A stretch of 64,000 nucleotides of DNA from Clostridium ljungdahlii DSM 13528 (GTDB taxonomy: Bacteria > Bacillota > Clostridia > Clostridiales > Clostridiaceae), in NCBI RefSeq assembly GCF_000143685.1, contig NC_014328.1:434001-498000 (forward strand), written 5' to 3'. Below, piece by piece: positions 17,623-27,400 of this stretch. The notes under the pieces were generated by a model that saw nothing but the letters and a program-made list of their open reading frames with translations, did no database searches and had not been told where the DNA came from. How positions within the stretch are numbered: the stretch's first letter is position 1; each line of letters opens with the position of its first letter. Both the position numbers and the translations under genes were made by a program.

Positions 17623-18891
17623 ATGAAAAGCTTTTTTAAAAACTACAAATTTTCCATTATATTATTAGGCTCAATAATTTTAGGTGCAATTATAGGCGTA
17701 TTGTTAGGATCTAAGGCACTAGTATTAAAGCCCTTTGGGGATTTATTTTTAAATTTAATGTTTATGGTTATAATACCTTTGGTATTCTTTAGCGTTACTT
17801 CTGCTATAGCAAACATGAAAGGTATGAAAAGATTAGGTAAAATTATGGCAAGTACCTTTGTAGTATTTATATGCACTGCGCTTGCAGCGTCTGTAATTGG
17901 TTTTATAGGTGCTTTAATAGTAAATCCTGCAAGAGGTATAGATTATTCAGCCCTTAAAAAGATTGTAACAGCTGGAGGAGGTGCTGCTGATAAAGTGAAG
18001 CAAGTAGGGCTTTTACAGCAGATTGTAAATACTCTTACTGTTTCAGATTTTGTTTCTCTGTTTTCTAAAAGTAATATGCTGCAGCTCATTGTATTTTCAG
18101 TACTTTTTGGTATTTCGACTTCAGCCCTTGGGGAAAAGGCTGAACCTGTTGCAAAATTTTTAGAGGCAGCATCTAATGTAATGATGAAAATGGTTAAAAT
18201 AATAATGTACTATGCTCCAATAGGTCTTGGATGTTATTTTGCTGCAGTAATAGGATCTCTTGGACCACAAATACTTCAGGGATATTTAAGAGTATTTATT
18301 CTATATATAGTTATATCAGTTATTTATTATTTCGGGTTCTTTACTTTCTATGCATTTTTAGCTAGTGGCAAGATTGGAATTAAAACATTCTGGAAAAACG
18401 CTGTAGCTCCAACAATAACAGCACTAGCAACTTGCTCAAGTGCAGCAAGTATTCCTGTTAATTTAGAATGTACAAAAAAAATGGGAGTACCAGAGGATAT
18501 AGTTGAAACGGTAATCCCATTAGGGGCAAATATTCATAAAGATGGTTCTGTAATTGGTGGTGTTATGAAAATCACTTTCTTGTTTGGACTATTTGGAAGA
18601 AGTATGACCAGTCCTTCAGCCATACTTTCCATAATTTTTGTATCCTTTTTAGTTGGAGCTGTAATGGCAGCTATACCTAGCGGAGGTATGATTGGTGAGA
18701 TGCTTATATTAAGTGTATACGGACTTCCAACGGAGCTGCTTCCTATAATTGCAGTTATAAGTGTAATAATAGATGCACCGGCTACTGTGCTTAATTCTAC
18801 AGGAAATACAGTAGCTAGTATGGTAATATCCAGACTTGTAGAGGGAAAGTTAACATTTGAAAAAAAGTATGGCATAATGGAAGATAAGTAA
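17623..18891 (+). CDS. Dicarboxylate/amino acid:cation symporter (DAACS family)
   Basis: A 422-residue membrane protein of the GltP/DctA/SstT family. Conserved features include the first hairpin-loop region with CSSAASIPVNLE (about 273-284), IPLGANIHKDGS (about 297-308) and the TM8 signature DAPATVLNSTGNTVA (about 387-401), which contributes Asp and Asn side chains to substrate and cation binding. It would import an acidic or small neutral amino acid or a dicarboxylate with Na+ or H+. GGAGTGA lies upstream. It is probably co-transcribed with dapA and controlled by the divergent AraC protein. Confidence 0.88.
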   Translation: MKSFFKNYKFSIILLGSIILGAIIGVLLGSKALVLKPFGDLFLNLMFMVIIPLVFFSVTSAIANMKGMKRLGKIMASTFVVFICTALAASVIGFIGALIVNPARGIDYSALKKIVTAGGGAADKVKQVGLLQQIVNTLTVSDFVSLFSKSNMLQLIVFSVLFGISTSALGEKAEPVAKFLEAASNVMMKMVKIIMYYAPIGLGCYFAAVIGSLGPQILQGYLRVFILYIVISVIYYFGFFTFYAFLASGKIGIKTFWKNAVAPTITALATCSSAASIPVNLECTKKMGVPEDIVETVIPLGANIHKDGSVIGGVMKITFLFGLFGRSMTSPSAILSIIFVSFLVGAVMAAIPSGGMIGEMLILSVYGLPTELLPIIAVISVIIDAPATVLNSTGNTVASMVISRLVEGKLTFEKKYGIMEDK

Positions 18892-18978
18892 GACTATAAG
18901 ATTGTATAACTTAACTTTTGCACATATAAAATTTTGACTTAATACAAAAATAATGCGAAACAATTTTTTAAATAACAA

Positions 18979-19145
18979 AGAACAAAGTGCAAATATCAAA
19001 TAAGGATAATTTTCTTCACTATGCTGCGAAAAATCTTAAAATTATAGATTCCCTGAGGTACGAAGAAAGCTATCAGTATTTGAACTTTGATATTTGGACT
19101 TTAAACTCTAATTATTAATTCTTAACTATTAACTCTTAATTAGAT
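18979..19145. repeat. Hairpin repeat C1
   Basis: The arms AAAGTGCAAATATCAAA (near 18980) and TTTGATATTTGGACTTT (near 19087) are complementary with one mismatch. The interior carries GGATAATTTTCTTCAC, shared in related form with C2 and C3, and CTGAGGTACGA, which matches the conserved loop of the A/B elements in reverse complement. An AT-rich palindromic tail (19107-19143) follows. Confidence 0.6.
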
Positions 19146-19159
19146 AAAGGGGGTATTTT

Positions 19160-19405
19160 ATGAAGTATAAAATTGGACATGAAATTCAATTTACTCAGAG
19201 TTTTTGGCTGCCAGTAGAAGGTGGTAAAAAGCTGAAGGTATTAAAAGGAGATAAAGCCGTAGTGGTTAAAAAAATAGATGATAATTCAGGAGAAATATTA
19301 TATATGACAGGGGAGGCTTCCGGCAAAAGCCAAGTTATAAATATTCAAGTGGATGATGAGATAGATGGGGATTATATAGCAAGACAAATAATGGAAGAAC
19401 TTTAA
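19160..19405 (+). CDS. Small hypothetical protein
   Basis: An 81-residue, soluble, mixed-charge protein with GGGGG 7 nt before the ATG. The sequence alternates beta-like stretches (KKLKVLKGDKAVVVKKID, GEILYMTGEASGKSQVINIQV) and ends in a short helix (YIARQIMEEL), suggesting a small beta-barrel. I do not recognise a family. It stands alone between repeat C1 and repeat A3, which begins 16 bp after its stop. The good ribosome-binding site and ordinary codon use make it a credible gene. Confidence 0.6.
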   Translation: MKYKIGHEIQFTQSFWLPVEGGKKLKVLKGDKAVVVKKIDDNSGEILYMTGEASGKSQVINIQVDDEIDGDYIARQIMEEL

Positions 19406-19420
19406 TTGAAACATCATAGA

Positions 19421-19642
19421 ATTTCCAAACGAAAAATCACTTATACTGCGAATATTTTTAGTAATTAAAAATTAAGAGTTAAGAATTAATAGTTATGGAT
19501 GATTTTCTTCCGTTGGCACTTCAGAAAATCTAAAATAGGGTATCACTTACGCAAAGCCTCAAATTGACCTTCACTATTAATTCTTAATTATCAATTCTTA
19601 ACTTAAAAGTATGCCTGCGTATAAGTTGATTTTTAAGTTAGA
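19421..19642 (+). repeat. Long-hairpin repeat A3 with its core replaced by repeat C2
   Basis: The outer arms of a type A element are intact: AAAAATCACTTATAC at 19432 and GTATGCCTGCGTATAAGTTG near 19609. The central stem and loop are absent, and a C-family hairpin (19463-19608) occupies their place. The element follows the small hypothetical gene in sense orientation. Confidence 0.75.
19463..19608. repeat. Hairpin repeat C2 nested in A3
   Basis: AT-rich arms AGTTAAGAATTAATAGT (near 19477) and ACTATTAATTCTTAATTA (near 19573) are complementary. The interior has GGATGATTTTCTTCCGTTGG and AAATTGACCTTCAC, shared with C3 at 61160-61200. Confidence 0.65.
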
Positions 19643-19659
19643 ATACCTATGCAGATTGT

Positions 19660-19805
19660 AGAGTTTAAAAATAAATCTATAAGTGTTGAAAATTGCTAAT
19701 TATAAATCTTGGTTGAATTTATAATTTTAACATTTAAATTAAACTGACAATTTGGACAAGTTTAATTCTAGGATTAACTATCTAGAGGGCTTTAAACCTA
19801 GAAAA
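19660..19805 (-). repeat. Dispersed repeat E1
   Basis: Read on the minus strand, this segment contains CCAAATTGTCAGTTTAATTT, then TTATAAATTCAACCAAGATT and TATAATTAGCAATTTT. It matches E2 at 62755-62850 in the opposite genomic orientation. Both copies lie between a type A and a type B element. Confidence 0.65.
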
Positions 19806-19821
19806 TCTATATAGTGATTTT

Positions 19822-20068
19822 AATTTGAATTTTAACTTATACAAAAAAATGTAATAACAAAATTGAAAGCACCTTTAAAAACTTTTCCATAAGTCTTAGT
19901 GAGGTATTTTAGAAAATCTTAGGAGCTTAGATATTGTTTGAGGTACGAGTTTAGCTAAGGTTCTTAGATTTTCAAAATACCAAACTTTAGACTTGCCAAA
20001 AGTTTTTAGGGTGTTAAAATTTGTCATTACATGCTCTGTATAAGTTAATTTTCAATCTAGAGACTTTA
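19822..20068 (-). repeat. Long-hairpin repeat B1 (3'-end element)
   Basis: An imperfect palindrome of ~245 bp whose minus-strand loop is AAACTCGTACCTCAAACA (centre about 19945). It has ends with AACTTATAC / GTATAAGTT and a stem with TAGGAGCTTAG / CTAAGGTTCTTA. It ends 3 bp from the stop codon of the minus-strand spoVR-like gene and is in sense orientation with it. Confidence 0.85.
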
Positions 20069-20070
20069 TA

Positions 20071-21351
20071 TTAATCACATCTTAAAGTTTTATAAGTAAT
20101 AGTAGTAGGCTCGCTGCAGCATACTTCTATATCTTCTTTGCTTATTTTAGTGTTTAATTTCACGGGATATCCCCACAATTCATAAATGCATTTTAAAGTA
20201 GCTTCCATATAATTTGAATTTAATTCTCTCCCATCGTAAATATGTTTTAATACGAGGGTATTGTCCTTTTTTAAAATATCATCAACAACGATATTGGGAA
20301 TGGAACCCATGCCACAATTATTGCATAGGGTATTTCTAATTTCAATCCAGCCCTTTTCATCAGGAATTTCTTTTATTACATAGTCACTGCGCTGTTTTGC
20401 ATATTCAAATAAATTTAGTTCATAACACAGCTCTTTTGTTAAGTATCTTCGAATAAAAGATGCATCTCTTTCCAGTGCTCTTACTTCAAATATCTTATTT
20501 TCTCCGTATCTTTTATCTAAGTCTTCAAATATTTTAAAGCCAATATAATAGGGGTTAATTCCTCCCATAATAGGTGTAATTATATCATTGTGTCTTTTAA
20601 TGAATTCAATGTGAAGTGAAGGCGAAAGGTCGAGTCTATTTAAGGTCTTATAATGCCAGTAACTTGCCCAACCTTCATTCATAATCTTTGTTTCAACCTG
20701 AGGTATAAAATATGCAGTTTCTTTTTTTACTACATATAAAACATTTTTTTGCCATTCTTCTAGTTGACTGTGATTTATAATAAAATCTATTAAATCTTCT
20801 TTTGATTCCTCCTCTGTTTTTTTTGCACCTATGGTTCTGTTTGTTTGAAATCTTATGGAATGAGCGGCATTTAAAATTTTTTCTACTCCTTCATACCCGA
20901 TGCTTGGGTCATTTATATATTCTCTTATCATATCTGCATCATTTTTAAACATTTCAAGAGTATAGGATGCTTTAGTACCCTCTTTAAACAACCTGTTATT
21001 TTTAAAGAAATCATTGTGTCCGTATACATGAGCCATTGTTAGAATTTGCAGTAGTAGTGTATTGTCCTTCATCAAATAAGCAAGACAGGGATTTGAGTTT
21101 ATTACCATTTCATAAGGAAGTCCTGTAAGGTTATATTTGTAAAGTGATTTTGTCCTGTCATAGGATTTGCCAAAACTCCAGTGAGGGTATCTAGCAGGCA
21201 TTCCCAGATAGGCTTCGTATCCTATCATGTCTGTATAACTTACAATTTCAAATTCTTGAGGATAAAAGTCAAGTCCTGATTTTTTAGATGTATCTTCTAT
21301 AATGTCACACCATTTTTCTAAATCTGTACCTGTATATTCCAGAAAAATCAC
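20071..21351 (-). CDS. spoVR: SpoVR family protein
   Basis: A 426-residue protein of the SpoVR/YcgB family, required for normal spore cortex formation in Bacillus subtilis; its biochemical activity is unknown. Recognisable segments are [44 protein letters not shown] (about 51-94), [12 protein letters not shown] (about 108-119) and [16 protein letters not shown], with clustered histidine and acidic residues reminiscent of a metal site. It is the last gene of the prkA-yhbH-spoVR set and overlaps the yhbH stop by 4 bases, so the two are translationally coupled. Repeat B1 directly follows. Confidence 0.93.
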   Translation of the reverse strand: MIFLEYTGTDLEKWCDIIEDTSKKSGLDFYPQEFEIVSYTDMIGYEAYLGMPARYPHWSFGKSYDRTKSLYKYNLTGLPYEMVINSNPCLAYLMKDNTLLLQILTMAHVYGHNDFFKNNRLFKEGTKASYTLEMFKNDADMIREYINDPSIGYEGVEKILNAAHSIRFQTNRTIGAKKTEEESKEDLIDFIINHSQLEEWQKNVLYVVKKETAYFIPQVETKIMNEGWASYWHYKTLNRLDLSPSLHIEFIKRHNDIITPIMGGINPYYIGFKIFEDLDKRYGENKIFEVRALERDASFIRRYLTKELCYELNLFEYAKQRSDYVIKEIPDEKGWIEIRNTLCNNCGMGSIPNIVVDDILKKDNTLVLKHIYDGRELNSNYMEATLKCIYELWGYPVKLNTKISKEDIEVCCSEPTTITYKTLRCD

Positions 21352-22544
21352 CTTCCTTCCAGTTCTTTTTTCAGTATTTTTTTAAGAGATATCCATAAGT
21401 CTTGCTTCTCATTAATAGTTACAGTGGAAAAGTTATTTTTATCTATTCCTCGACGGAAAATATTTTTTATATTACTTCCAAAATAACTGGGTATGATTTC
21501 GGCATAGCTAAAAAGATTACAGACTTCACATAAATCTTTGGCAGCTTTTAAAGCACGCTCGTTGTCTTCATCCCAATTGTCACCGTCACTTACATAAAAT
21601 GTATATACGTTCCAGTAAGCAGGATTATAATTTTCTTCAATTACCTCAAGAGCTTTATTCAATCCGCTGGATATATAGGTCCCACCAGATTCTACCTTGT
21701 GGAAAAATTCATTTTCAGTAACTACTTTTGCTTTAGTGGAGTGAGAAATAAATTTAATTTCAACATTATTGTATTTAGCTTTTACAAATTGATACAAAAT
21801 AAAGAAAAAGGATCTAGCTAAGAATTTTCTAGTGCTATCCATGGAACCTGATGTATCCATTACACATATGACAGCAGCATTTAATTCACGCTTTTTTTTC
21901 TCCTTTATCCTGAAATATCTTAAATCTTCCTGTCTAAAAGGAAATCTTGAGTCTATATCTTTAGAAATAGTTTCATTTTGAAATAGTGGGTCTTTGGAAG
22001 CTTCTCTAATAGCTCTTTTAGAGTTTTGCTGTCTTTTTAGTTTTTCTATAACAGTTCTTTTCTTAGCAAGCCTTGGATTTATTCCATTTCTTTGATATCC
22101 TGATTTTTTTAAGGATTTTTTAGATAATAATTCTGAAAATTTTTTTTTGTCCATCAAAGGTAGCTCCATATCTTCAAGAAGGTAATTCATAAGTTCTTCT
22201 AGGGTAATTTCAGTTTCGTACATATCTTCCCCTTCTTCGTTGCCTGCACCGCCTTTGCCTCCATTTTTCTCTAGGGATCTTCCAATTTTATCTCCTCTTT
22301 TTTGAGATCCATTTCCACTTCCAACTTGGGGACTATTGTCTCCATATATAAAGTGGTATTCTTTAATGCCTTTTATGGGAATTTTAATTTTCTTATCTTT
22401 ACTCTGACCTATAATGCTTTCTTCTGATATTATATCTGCAAGATTATCCTTTATGGATTTCTCTACTAATTGTTTGTGGCGCCTTCTATCTTCTAAGGAT
22501 CTATCATGGTGATCCCTTGGATCAAATTCTCTAAAAATAGCCAT
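21348..22544 (-). CDS. yhbH: Sporulation protein YhbH (DUF444 / UPF0229 family)
   Basis: About 398 residues. It has a charged N-terminus ([27 protein letters not shown]), a Gly/Lys-rich linker (about 85-115) and a C-terminal von Willebrand A-like domain with the MIDAS-type motif MDTSGSM and [11 protein letters not shown]. The family (YhbH in Bacillus, YeaH in Escherichia coli) is nearly always found between prkA and spoVR and acts in sporulation or starvation signalling. The ATG at 22544 has GGAAGG 8 nt upstream and overlaps the prkA stop. An in-frame start at 22577 is less likely. Confidence 0.93.
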   Translation of the reverse strand: MAIFREFDPRDHHDRSLEDRRRHKQLVEKSIKDNLADIISEESIIGQSKDKKIKIPIKGIKEYHFIYGDNSPQVGSGNGSQKRGDKIGRSLEKNGGKGGAGNEEGEDMYETEITLEELMNYLLEDMELPLMDKKKFSELLSKKSLKKSGYQRNGINPRLAKKRTVIEKLKRQQNSKRAIREASKDPLFQNETISKDIDSRFPFRQEDLRYFRIKEKKKRELNAAVICVMDTSGSMDSTRKFLARSFFFILYQFVKAKYNNVEIKFISHSTKAKVVTENEFFHKVESGGTYISSGLNKALEVIEENYNPAYWNVYTFYVSDGDNWDEDNERALKAAKDLCEVCNLFSYAEIIPSYFGSNIKNIFRRGIDKNNFSTVTINEKQDLWISLKKILKKELEGR

Positions 22545-22548
22545 AATA

Positions 22549-24471
22549 TCAATCCTTCCATAGGTTGTTGGCAGCATATTTTAAAATAACGTCACAGCAG
22601 TGGTCACAATATCCATCTGCTTTCATTTCTTCAACCATGGAATTATATTTTTCATTTTGTTCCTTGCCCCTTACTTTTGATTTAGTTATAACTCTGGATA
22701 GTTCTTTTACAGATGCAGTGAGTTTTTTCTCAATAGCTTCTTTAAGAGGTTCATAGGAAGTATAGCTGATTTTTCCTCCATTTCTTATAACGTAGAACAT
22801 ATATGAAGTTACATCGGTTCTAAATCCTTTTGCAGAATTTTCGGAGATGCCAATATGTTCTTCTATAGATCTCATGAAAGTCTCATCTGGTTCTAATTCT
22901 TCTCCAGTAGATTGATCCTTAATTTTATTTTTATTTACATAAGCTTCTGCATGATCTAGGTAATTGTCAAAAAGGCTTTCTGCCTGTTCTTTAAAACTGT
23001 GAATAAAAGCTCTGGTTATTTCTTTTTCCAATACTTTGTTATATTCTTTTCTAATGGTATCTTTTATAAAAGTTAAATATCTTTGTTTATCATCTTCAGC
23101 TGTGTCTAAATCTTTAACTGCTTTTGTTAAGCTTTCCATTACGCTGAGAGGATTTATACAGTTGTACTCTGAGTTTGAAAGTGCACTATCTAAGGCTTTT
23201 ACTATAAACCTGGTGGAAATGCCTGTCATTCCTTCTCTAGAACCTGCTTCCTCTTTTAATTCTGAAAAGTCAATTTTTTTAGTTGTGCCTTTTTCAACTA
23301 TATCTTCTCCATTATAAATTTTTAATTTTGTCATAGGATCTACCTTGTTGGAAGGTGAAAGTCTGGATAGAATTGCGAACATTGCTGCTATTTCTATGGT
23401 ATGAGGTGCTATATGTGCATTAAATTGACTCTTGCCAAGTATTTTTTTGTATATTTTAATTTCTTCATTTAATTCCATGCAGTAAGGAACTTCAATTTTT
23501 ACTATTCTATCTAGTATTGCTTCGTTAGTATGATCAGATTTAAATTTGTTCCATTCAGATTCATTAGAATGTGCTAGAATGATTCCATCAAAATAAATCA
23601 TTGAACCCTTACCTGGAGATGGAACTGATTTTTCTTGGGTAGCTGTAATTATTGTGTGAAGATATTCAACATCGTTTTTAAAAACTTCAATAAATTCTAC
23701 AAGCCCTCTATTACCTACGTTGAAAGCACCATTTAGTGAGAATATTCTAGGATCATCTTCAGGATACATATCCATCTTTGATATATCAATAGAACCTGTG
23801 AGTACAGATGTATCTTGGTTATTAGGATCAACTGGTGGTACTACTCCAATGCCCTTTCTTGATCGTATGGAAAAGTCGGTAGTAGTTACAGGAAATTTTT
23901 CATATTCGCCGCCGTAATCATGCTTTAGCCTATATTTACAAACAGGGCATAAATCGCCTTCAATTTCTACACCGAGTGCTTTTTCAAAGCTTCCTTTTAA
24001 ATGTTTTGGTATAAGGTGCAGAGGCTCTTCTCTCATAGGGCATCCTTCAAGAGCATAAATAGGCTCTGAGGTTTCAAGAGCTTTTTTAATTGATTCTACT
24101 AGAGATGATTTACCAGCTCCTACAGGACCTACTAGGTAAAGCACCTGTCTTGATTCTTCTCCCATCATTGCTGCAGAGTGGAAATAATTCACTAATTTCA
24201 TTATGACTTTGTCAATTCCAAAAAAGTCATCTTTAAAAAAGTTATACCTTCTAATTGGTTCATTACCGTATAATTTTTTTATTCTTGGATTTTCTTCAGG
24301 TTTTAAGACTTCATAACCTTTATTCATTATAATATCATACATTCTTCTATGAGATAATTTTACGATTTTAGGGTTCTTTTTTACAATTTCTAAGTACTCT
24401 AGAAAAGTTCCTTTAAACTCATGTTTTTTCCTTATTTCCCTGTCTTTTTCAATTATATCTTTAAAGTTCAT
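22549..24471 (-). CDS. prkA: PrkA serine protein kinase / AAA+ protein
   Basis: A 640-residue protein of usual PrkA length. The AAA+ domain has Walker [10 protein letters not shown] (115-123) and a C-terminal PrkA domain. The family was described as serine kinases, with AAA+ protease activity also reported. In Bacillus it is needed for efficient sporulation and in enterobacteria (YeaG) it acts in stress adaptation. CPVCKYRL near residue 178 and [12 protein letters not shown] near the C-terminus are Cys pairs that could bind a metal. GGAGAGGAG supports the ATG. It is the first gene of a three-gene operon with yhbH and spoVR. Confidence 0.94.
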   Translation of the reverse strand: MNFKDIIEKDREIRKKHEFKGTFLEYLEIVKKNPKIVKLSHRRMYDIIMNKGYEVLKPEENPRIKKLYGNEPIRRYNFFKDDFFGIDKVIMKLVNYFHSAAMMGEESRQVLYLVGPVGAGKSSLVESIKKALETSEPIYALEGCPMREEPLHLIPKHLKGSFEKALGVEIEGDLCPVCKYRLKHDYGGEYEKFPVTTTDFSIRSRKGIGVVPPVDPNNQDTSVLTGSIDISKMDMYPEDDPRIFSLNGAFNVGNRGLVEFIEVFKNDVEYLHTIITATQEKSVPSPGKGSMIYFDGIILAHSNESEWNKFKSDHTNEAILDRIVKIEVPYCMELNEEIKIYKKILGKSQFNAHIAPHTIEIAAMFAILSRLSPSNKVDPMTKLKIYNGEDIVEKGTTKKIDFSELKEEAGSREGMTGISTRFIVKALDSALSNSEYNCINPLSVMESLTKAVKDLDTAEDDKQRYLTFIKDTIRKEYNKVLEKEITRAFIHSFKEQAESLFDNYLDHAEAYVNKNKIKDQSTGEELEPDETFMRSIEEHIGISENSAKGFRTDVTSYMFYVIRNGGKISYTSYEPLKEAIEKKLTASVKELSRVITKSKVRGKEQNEKYNSMVEEMKADGYCDHCCDVILKYAANNLWKD

Positions 24472-24644
24472 ATTCTCCTCTCCTTTTTATTATATCTATT
24501 AAATACTACGCAGCATAGGTATTTATTATGTATAATAATTGATAGCACTTGTGATTTCAATCAAGTGATTCTTAGATTCAGGTGGAGTTTGCTTAAGAGG
24601 ATGGAAGCCACGGATAAATTTATAAGGATCAAAAGAAAGGTAAA
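24472..24644. other. Spacer between prkA and the MarR gene
   Basis: Holds the prkA promoter region on the minus strand; TATAAT occurs near 24490 but no clear -35. The segment 24555-24620 (with CAAGTGATTCTTAGATTCAGG) is less AT-rich than its surroundings, codes for nothing obvious and looks like half of a larger palindromic repeat. Only one copy was seen in the window. Confidence 0.4.
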
Positions 24645-24686
24645 GGGAAAATACTTCAGCAGCAAATTTTGCGGAAGCATTTTCCC
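24645..24686 (-). terminator. Intrinsic terminator of the efflux operon
   Basis: GGGAAAATACTTC (24645-24657) pairs with GAAGCATTTTCCC (24674-24686), 12 of 13 positions. On the minus strand the stem is followed by TTTACCTTTCTTTTG. It ends transcription from the MarR gene; the stem overlaps no more than the edge of its stop region. Confidence 0.75.
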
Positions 24687-24688
24687 TA

Positions 24689-25180
24689 TTATTTAAGATC
24701 TTCTAATAGTGATTTGTAATGTTCTAAGGCATGAATAAATTGATCTACTGTCTCGTTATCCATATTTCTTATAGTATCGGATATACAGTTGGAAATAAAG
24801 ACTTGTCTTATGTTTACTATATCATTGCTTTTTTTAAATTTTTCTGATATAGATAGTTTTACAATTCTCCTGTTGTTTTCAGGTATTTCTCGGGTTACAA
24901 TGCCTTGATTTACCAAACGATCTATTATACCGGATACTGTACTCTTTGCAAGCAACAAATGATTGCTCAACTCATTTAATGTCATACCAGGTTTTTTATA
25001 TAGATGAACTATAACTGCCAGTTGAGGTACCGTAAATCCGTATTGTCCTGCAATCTCTCTAAATTTATGACCAATAATTTTATGGATACTTTTAAAAAGA
25101 TTAATTATTTTATCCGATTGCTCTAATATTAATTCATCATTTCGTGGCGGCAAGTTCTTTTGTGTTGGTATTGTGATCAT
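24689..25180 (-). CDS. MarR family transcriptional regulator
   Basis: A winged-helix regulator of about 163 residues. FTVPQLAVIVHLYKKPGMTLNELSNHLLLAKSTVSGIIDRLVNQGIVTREIPENNRRIVKLSI is the classic MarR DNA-binding core with the recognition helix and the beta-hairpin wing. It likely represses the efflux operon in which it is the last gene. The start is uncertain: the ATG at 25180 is itself inside an extended Shine-Dalgarno sequence (GAAAGGAGATGATC), so initiation may occur further in, for example at TTG 25153. The coding region overlaps the MFS gene by about 40 bases. Confidence 0.88.
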   Translation of the reverse strand: MITIPTQKNLPPRNDELILEQSDKIINLFKSIHKIIGHKFREIAGQYGFTVPQLAVIVHLYKKPGMTLNELSNHLLLAKSTVSGIIDRLVNQGIVTREIPENNRRIVKLSISEKFKKSNDIVNIRQVFISNCISDTIRNMDNETVDQFIHALEHYKSLLEDLK

Positions 25181-26714
25181 CTCCTTTCACTGTTTTTTTA
25201 CTTTTCATCATTAAAGTTAAGACTATAGTGACAATTACTATAACAGAAGTAATAGCAACTGCATAAGCCATAGCATCTATAGTAGCCTGTCCTTGAAACA
25301 ATTTACTTAACGTAGATAATGCAGAGGCTTTAGCTGTGCCTTGGGGCAGGCCTTCTTGCATATATGATTTCGTAAGAATATTTATTGTATCATTAGCGGG
25401 TTTATTGTAGACATTTATTTGCTCAGATAATTTTAAATAATTATAGTTAGTTTTGCTTTGTATTATGGCGGACATTATTGTTACGCTGAGGGAACTTGCT
25501 ATTTGTCTTATAGTACTAGAAAGAGCAGATGCTTTCCCAATTAAGTTTTGTGGTACTACATTCATTCCTGCAGTATTAATTGGCATCATGGTAAATCCTA
25601 GCCCAATTGACCTTATACATAGAATTAAGGTTATCATTTCTCTACTGGAATTCATGTTTATTAAAACTGAAAGATGATAGGAACTTAAGGCTAGTATTAT
25701 AAGTCCGGGTATAACTAAGGGCTTGGCACCAATTTTATCAAACAAGTTACCGCTAACAGGCATTAGTATTCCAACTACAAGTGCAGCAGGCAGCATGATT
25801 AAACCTGTTTCCATTGCTGTATATCCTCTTATGTTTTGGAGGAATAAGGGCAGCACGTATACCCCACCCATAAGTGCCATGGTCAAAACGCAGATTATTA
25901 TTTGACATACACTAAAATCAAATAATTTAAATACAGTGAGGTCTAAAAGTGGCTGTGGGTGGGTAAGTTCATTTACTACGAATAGTATAAGACTTAGGCA
26001 TCCTAAAGTCAAAAGCAGTGGGTATTGTACTTTGCTCCAGTCAATTGAAGTCCATTCTCCAAGTACATATAAAATGCTTACTACTCCAATTGTAGAGGAT
26101 AAAAATCCTATTACATCAAAAGACTTAAATGTAATTTTTTGGGAGTCTTTTAGTAGAATTCCAGCTAAAATTACACCTAGTATGCCTATGGGAACATTAA
26201 TGTTGAAAATAAGTCTCCAGTTCATATTTTGAATAATATATCCACCTAAAGTAGGTCCTATGGAAGGCGCTGCCATGGAAGCTATTCCCCAAATTCCAAG
26301 GGCTAGGCCTATTTTATCTCTAGGAAATATTTCATATATTATGGACATACCTACAGGCATTATCATGCCGCCGCCTAAAGCTTGTATAATACGAAATACT
26401 ATCATAGATGTATTGTTCCAGGCAAATCCACACAGCATGGAGCCCAAAGTGAACATTGCAAGCGCAAACATATATATTTTTTTAGAACCGAAAACTTCCT
26501 GAAGATACCCCGTAAGAGGTATAATTGCACCAAGAGCTAGGGTATATGATGTCAGTATCCATTTTGAATCATCCATTGATACTCCAAAGACTGCCATCAT
26601 CTTTGGAATAGCGATATTAACTATACTACTGTCAAGTATGGACATAAAAGTTCCTATTACTACAACAATTAATGCTAGCCAGCTGTATATAGATTCATTG
26701 TTGTTTTCTTCCAT
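25137..26714 (-). CDS. MFS drug:H+ antiporter, DHA2 (EmrB/QacA) family
   Basis: A 525-residue membrane protein with 14 predicted transmembrane segments. The DHA2 features include LDSSIVNIAIPKM (about 27-39, motif D1 region), the loop 2-3 motif A (GYLQEVFGSKKIYM) and motif C (GIASMAAPSIGPTLGGYI). It exports drugs or other amphipathic molecules by proton antiport. Its partner is the HlyD-type adaptor encoded just upstream, as in EmrAB. In a Gram-positive cell without an outer membrane the adaptor probably helps capture the substrate. It is probably controlled by the downstream MarR protein. Confidence 0.92.
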   Translation of the reverse strand: MEENNNESIYSWLALIVVVIGTFMSILDSSIVNIAIPKMMAVFGVSMDDSKWILTSYTLALGAIIPLTGYLQEVFGSKKIYMFALAMFTLGSMLCGFAWNNTSMIVFRIIQALGGGMIMPVGMSIIYEIFPRDKIGLALGIWGIASMAAPSIGPTLGGYIIQNMNWRLIFNINVPIGILGVILAGILLKDSQKITFKSFDVIGFLSSTIGVVSILYVLGEWTSIDWSKVQYPLLLTLGCLSLILFVVNELTHPQPLLDLTVFKLFDFSVCQIIICVLTMALMGGVYVLPLFLQNIRGYTAMETGLIMLPAALVVGILMPVSGNLFDKIGAKPLVIPGLIILALSSYHLSVLINMNSSREMITLILCIRSIGLGFTMMPINTAGMNVVPQNLIGKASALSSTIRQIASSLSVTIMSAIIQSKTNYNYLKLSEQINVYNKPANDTINILTKSYMQEGLPQGTAKASALSTLSKLFQGQATIDAMAYAVAITSVIVIVTIVLTLMMKSKKTVKGDDHNTNTKELAATK

Positions 26715-26726
26715 TATATCACCCCA

Positions 26727-27380
26727 TTACTTTATGCGAATTTTAACAACGGCATTGGTACCTGGAAGTATTTTGTTGTTAAATTTGTCTAGAGAAATTT
26801 TTATAGGTATTCTCTGAACTACTTTTGTAAATGTACCACTAGTAGTAGTTGGTATAATAGATAGTGCAGATTGGGCTGCTTCTCCTACAGATTTTACTTT
26901 ACCGGTAAATTTTTGAGACCCATACTCATCTATAGTAATGCTAACTGGCTGTCCAACTCTTATTTTTCCAAGCTTTGTTTCTTCTATGTCAGCAGTTATA
27001 TAAAGTTTATTTGGATCTATTAAAGTAGCTAGGGTTTGACCAGGAGACCAAATTTCACCGATGGTTCCCTGCTTTTTAATAATTATGCCATTTATAGGTG
27101 ATCTTATTAAAGATTGATCTACCTTTGAATCAGATAGGTCTGACATTTCTTGACGAGCTAATATTTGATTTTTAATAACAATATCTCCTTCATCCACATT
27201 GAGTTCTAGCAATTTACCACTGATTTGTGGAGTTACGTTGACTAGGTCTGCATCTACTCTTGCATCGTCTGTTGAAACATAGTAGGTATTTTCATACCAA
27301 TAATAAAATCCTATACTACTGAGTGCGGCTGCAATTACTACTAATATTCCTACAATCAATATTTTTCGTTTCTGTTTCAT
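26727..27380 (-). CDS. HlyD/EmrA-type membrane fusion protein
   Basis: A 217-residue protein with one N-terminal membrane anchor (about 6-27) and a biotinyl-lipoyl-like beta domain (VTPQISGKLLELNVDEGDIV and RSPINGIIIKKQGTIGEIWSPGQTLATLID). A beta-barrel follows. The coiled-coil hairpin of typical EmrA proteins is nearly absent: only ~15 residues separate the two lipoyl halves, so this is a short form. It lies 12 bp upstream of the DHA2 transporter and follows another HlyD-family gene, giving one operon. AGAAGG lies upstream of the ATG. Confidence 0.88.
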   Translation of the reverse strand: MKQKRKILIVGILVVIAAALSSIGFYYWYENTYYVSTDDARVDADLVNVTPQISGKLLELNVDEGDIVIKNQILARQEMSDLSDSKVDQSLIRSPINGIIIKKQGTIGEIWSPGQTLATLIDPNKLYITADIEETKLGKIRVGQPVSITIDEYGSQKFTGKVKSVGEAAQSALSIIPTTTSGTFTKVVQRIPIKISLDKFNNKILPGTNAVVKIRIK

Positions 27381-27400
27381 ATTTGAAATACCTTCTTTCT

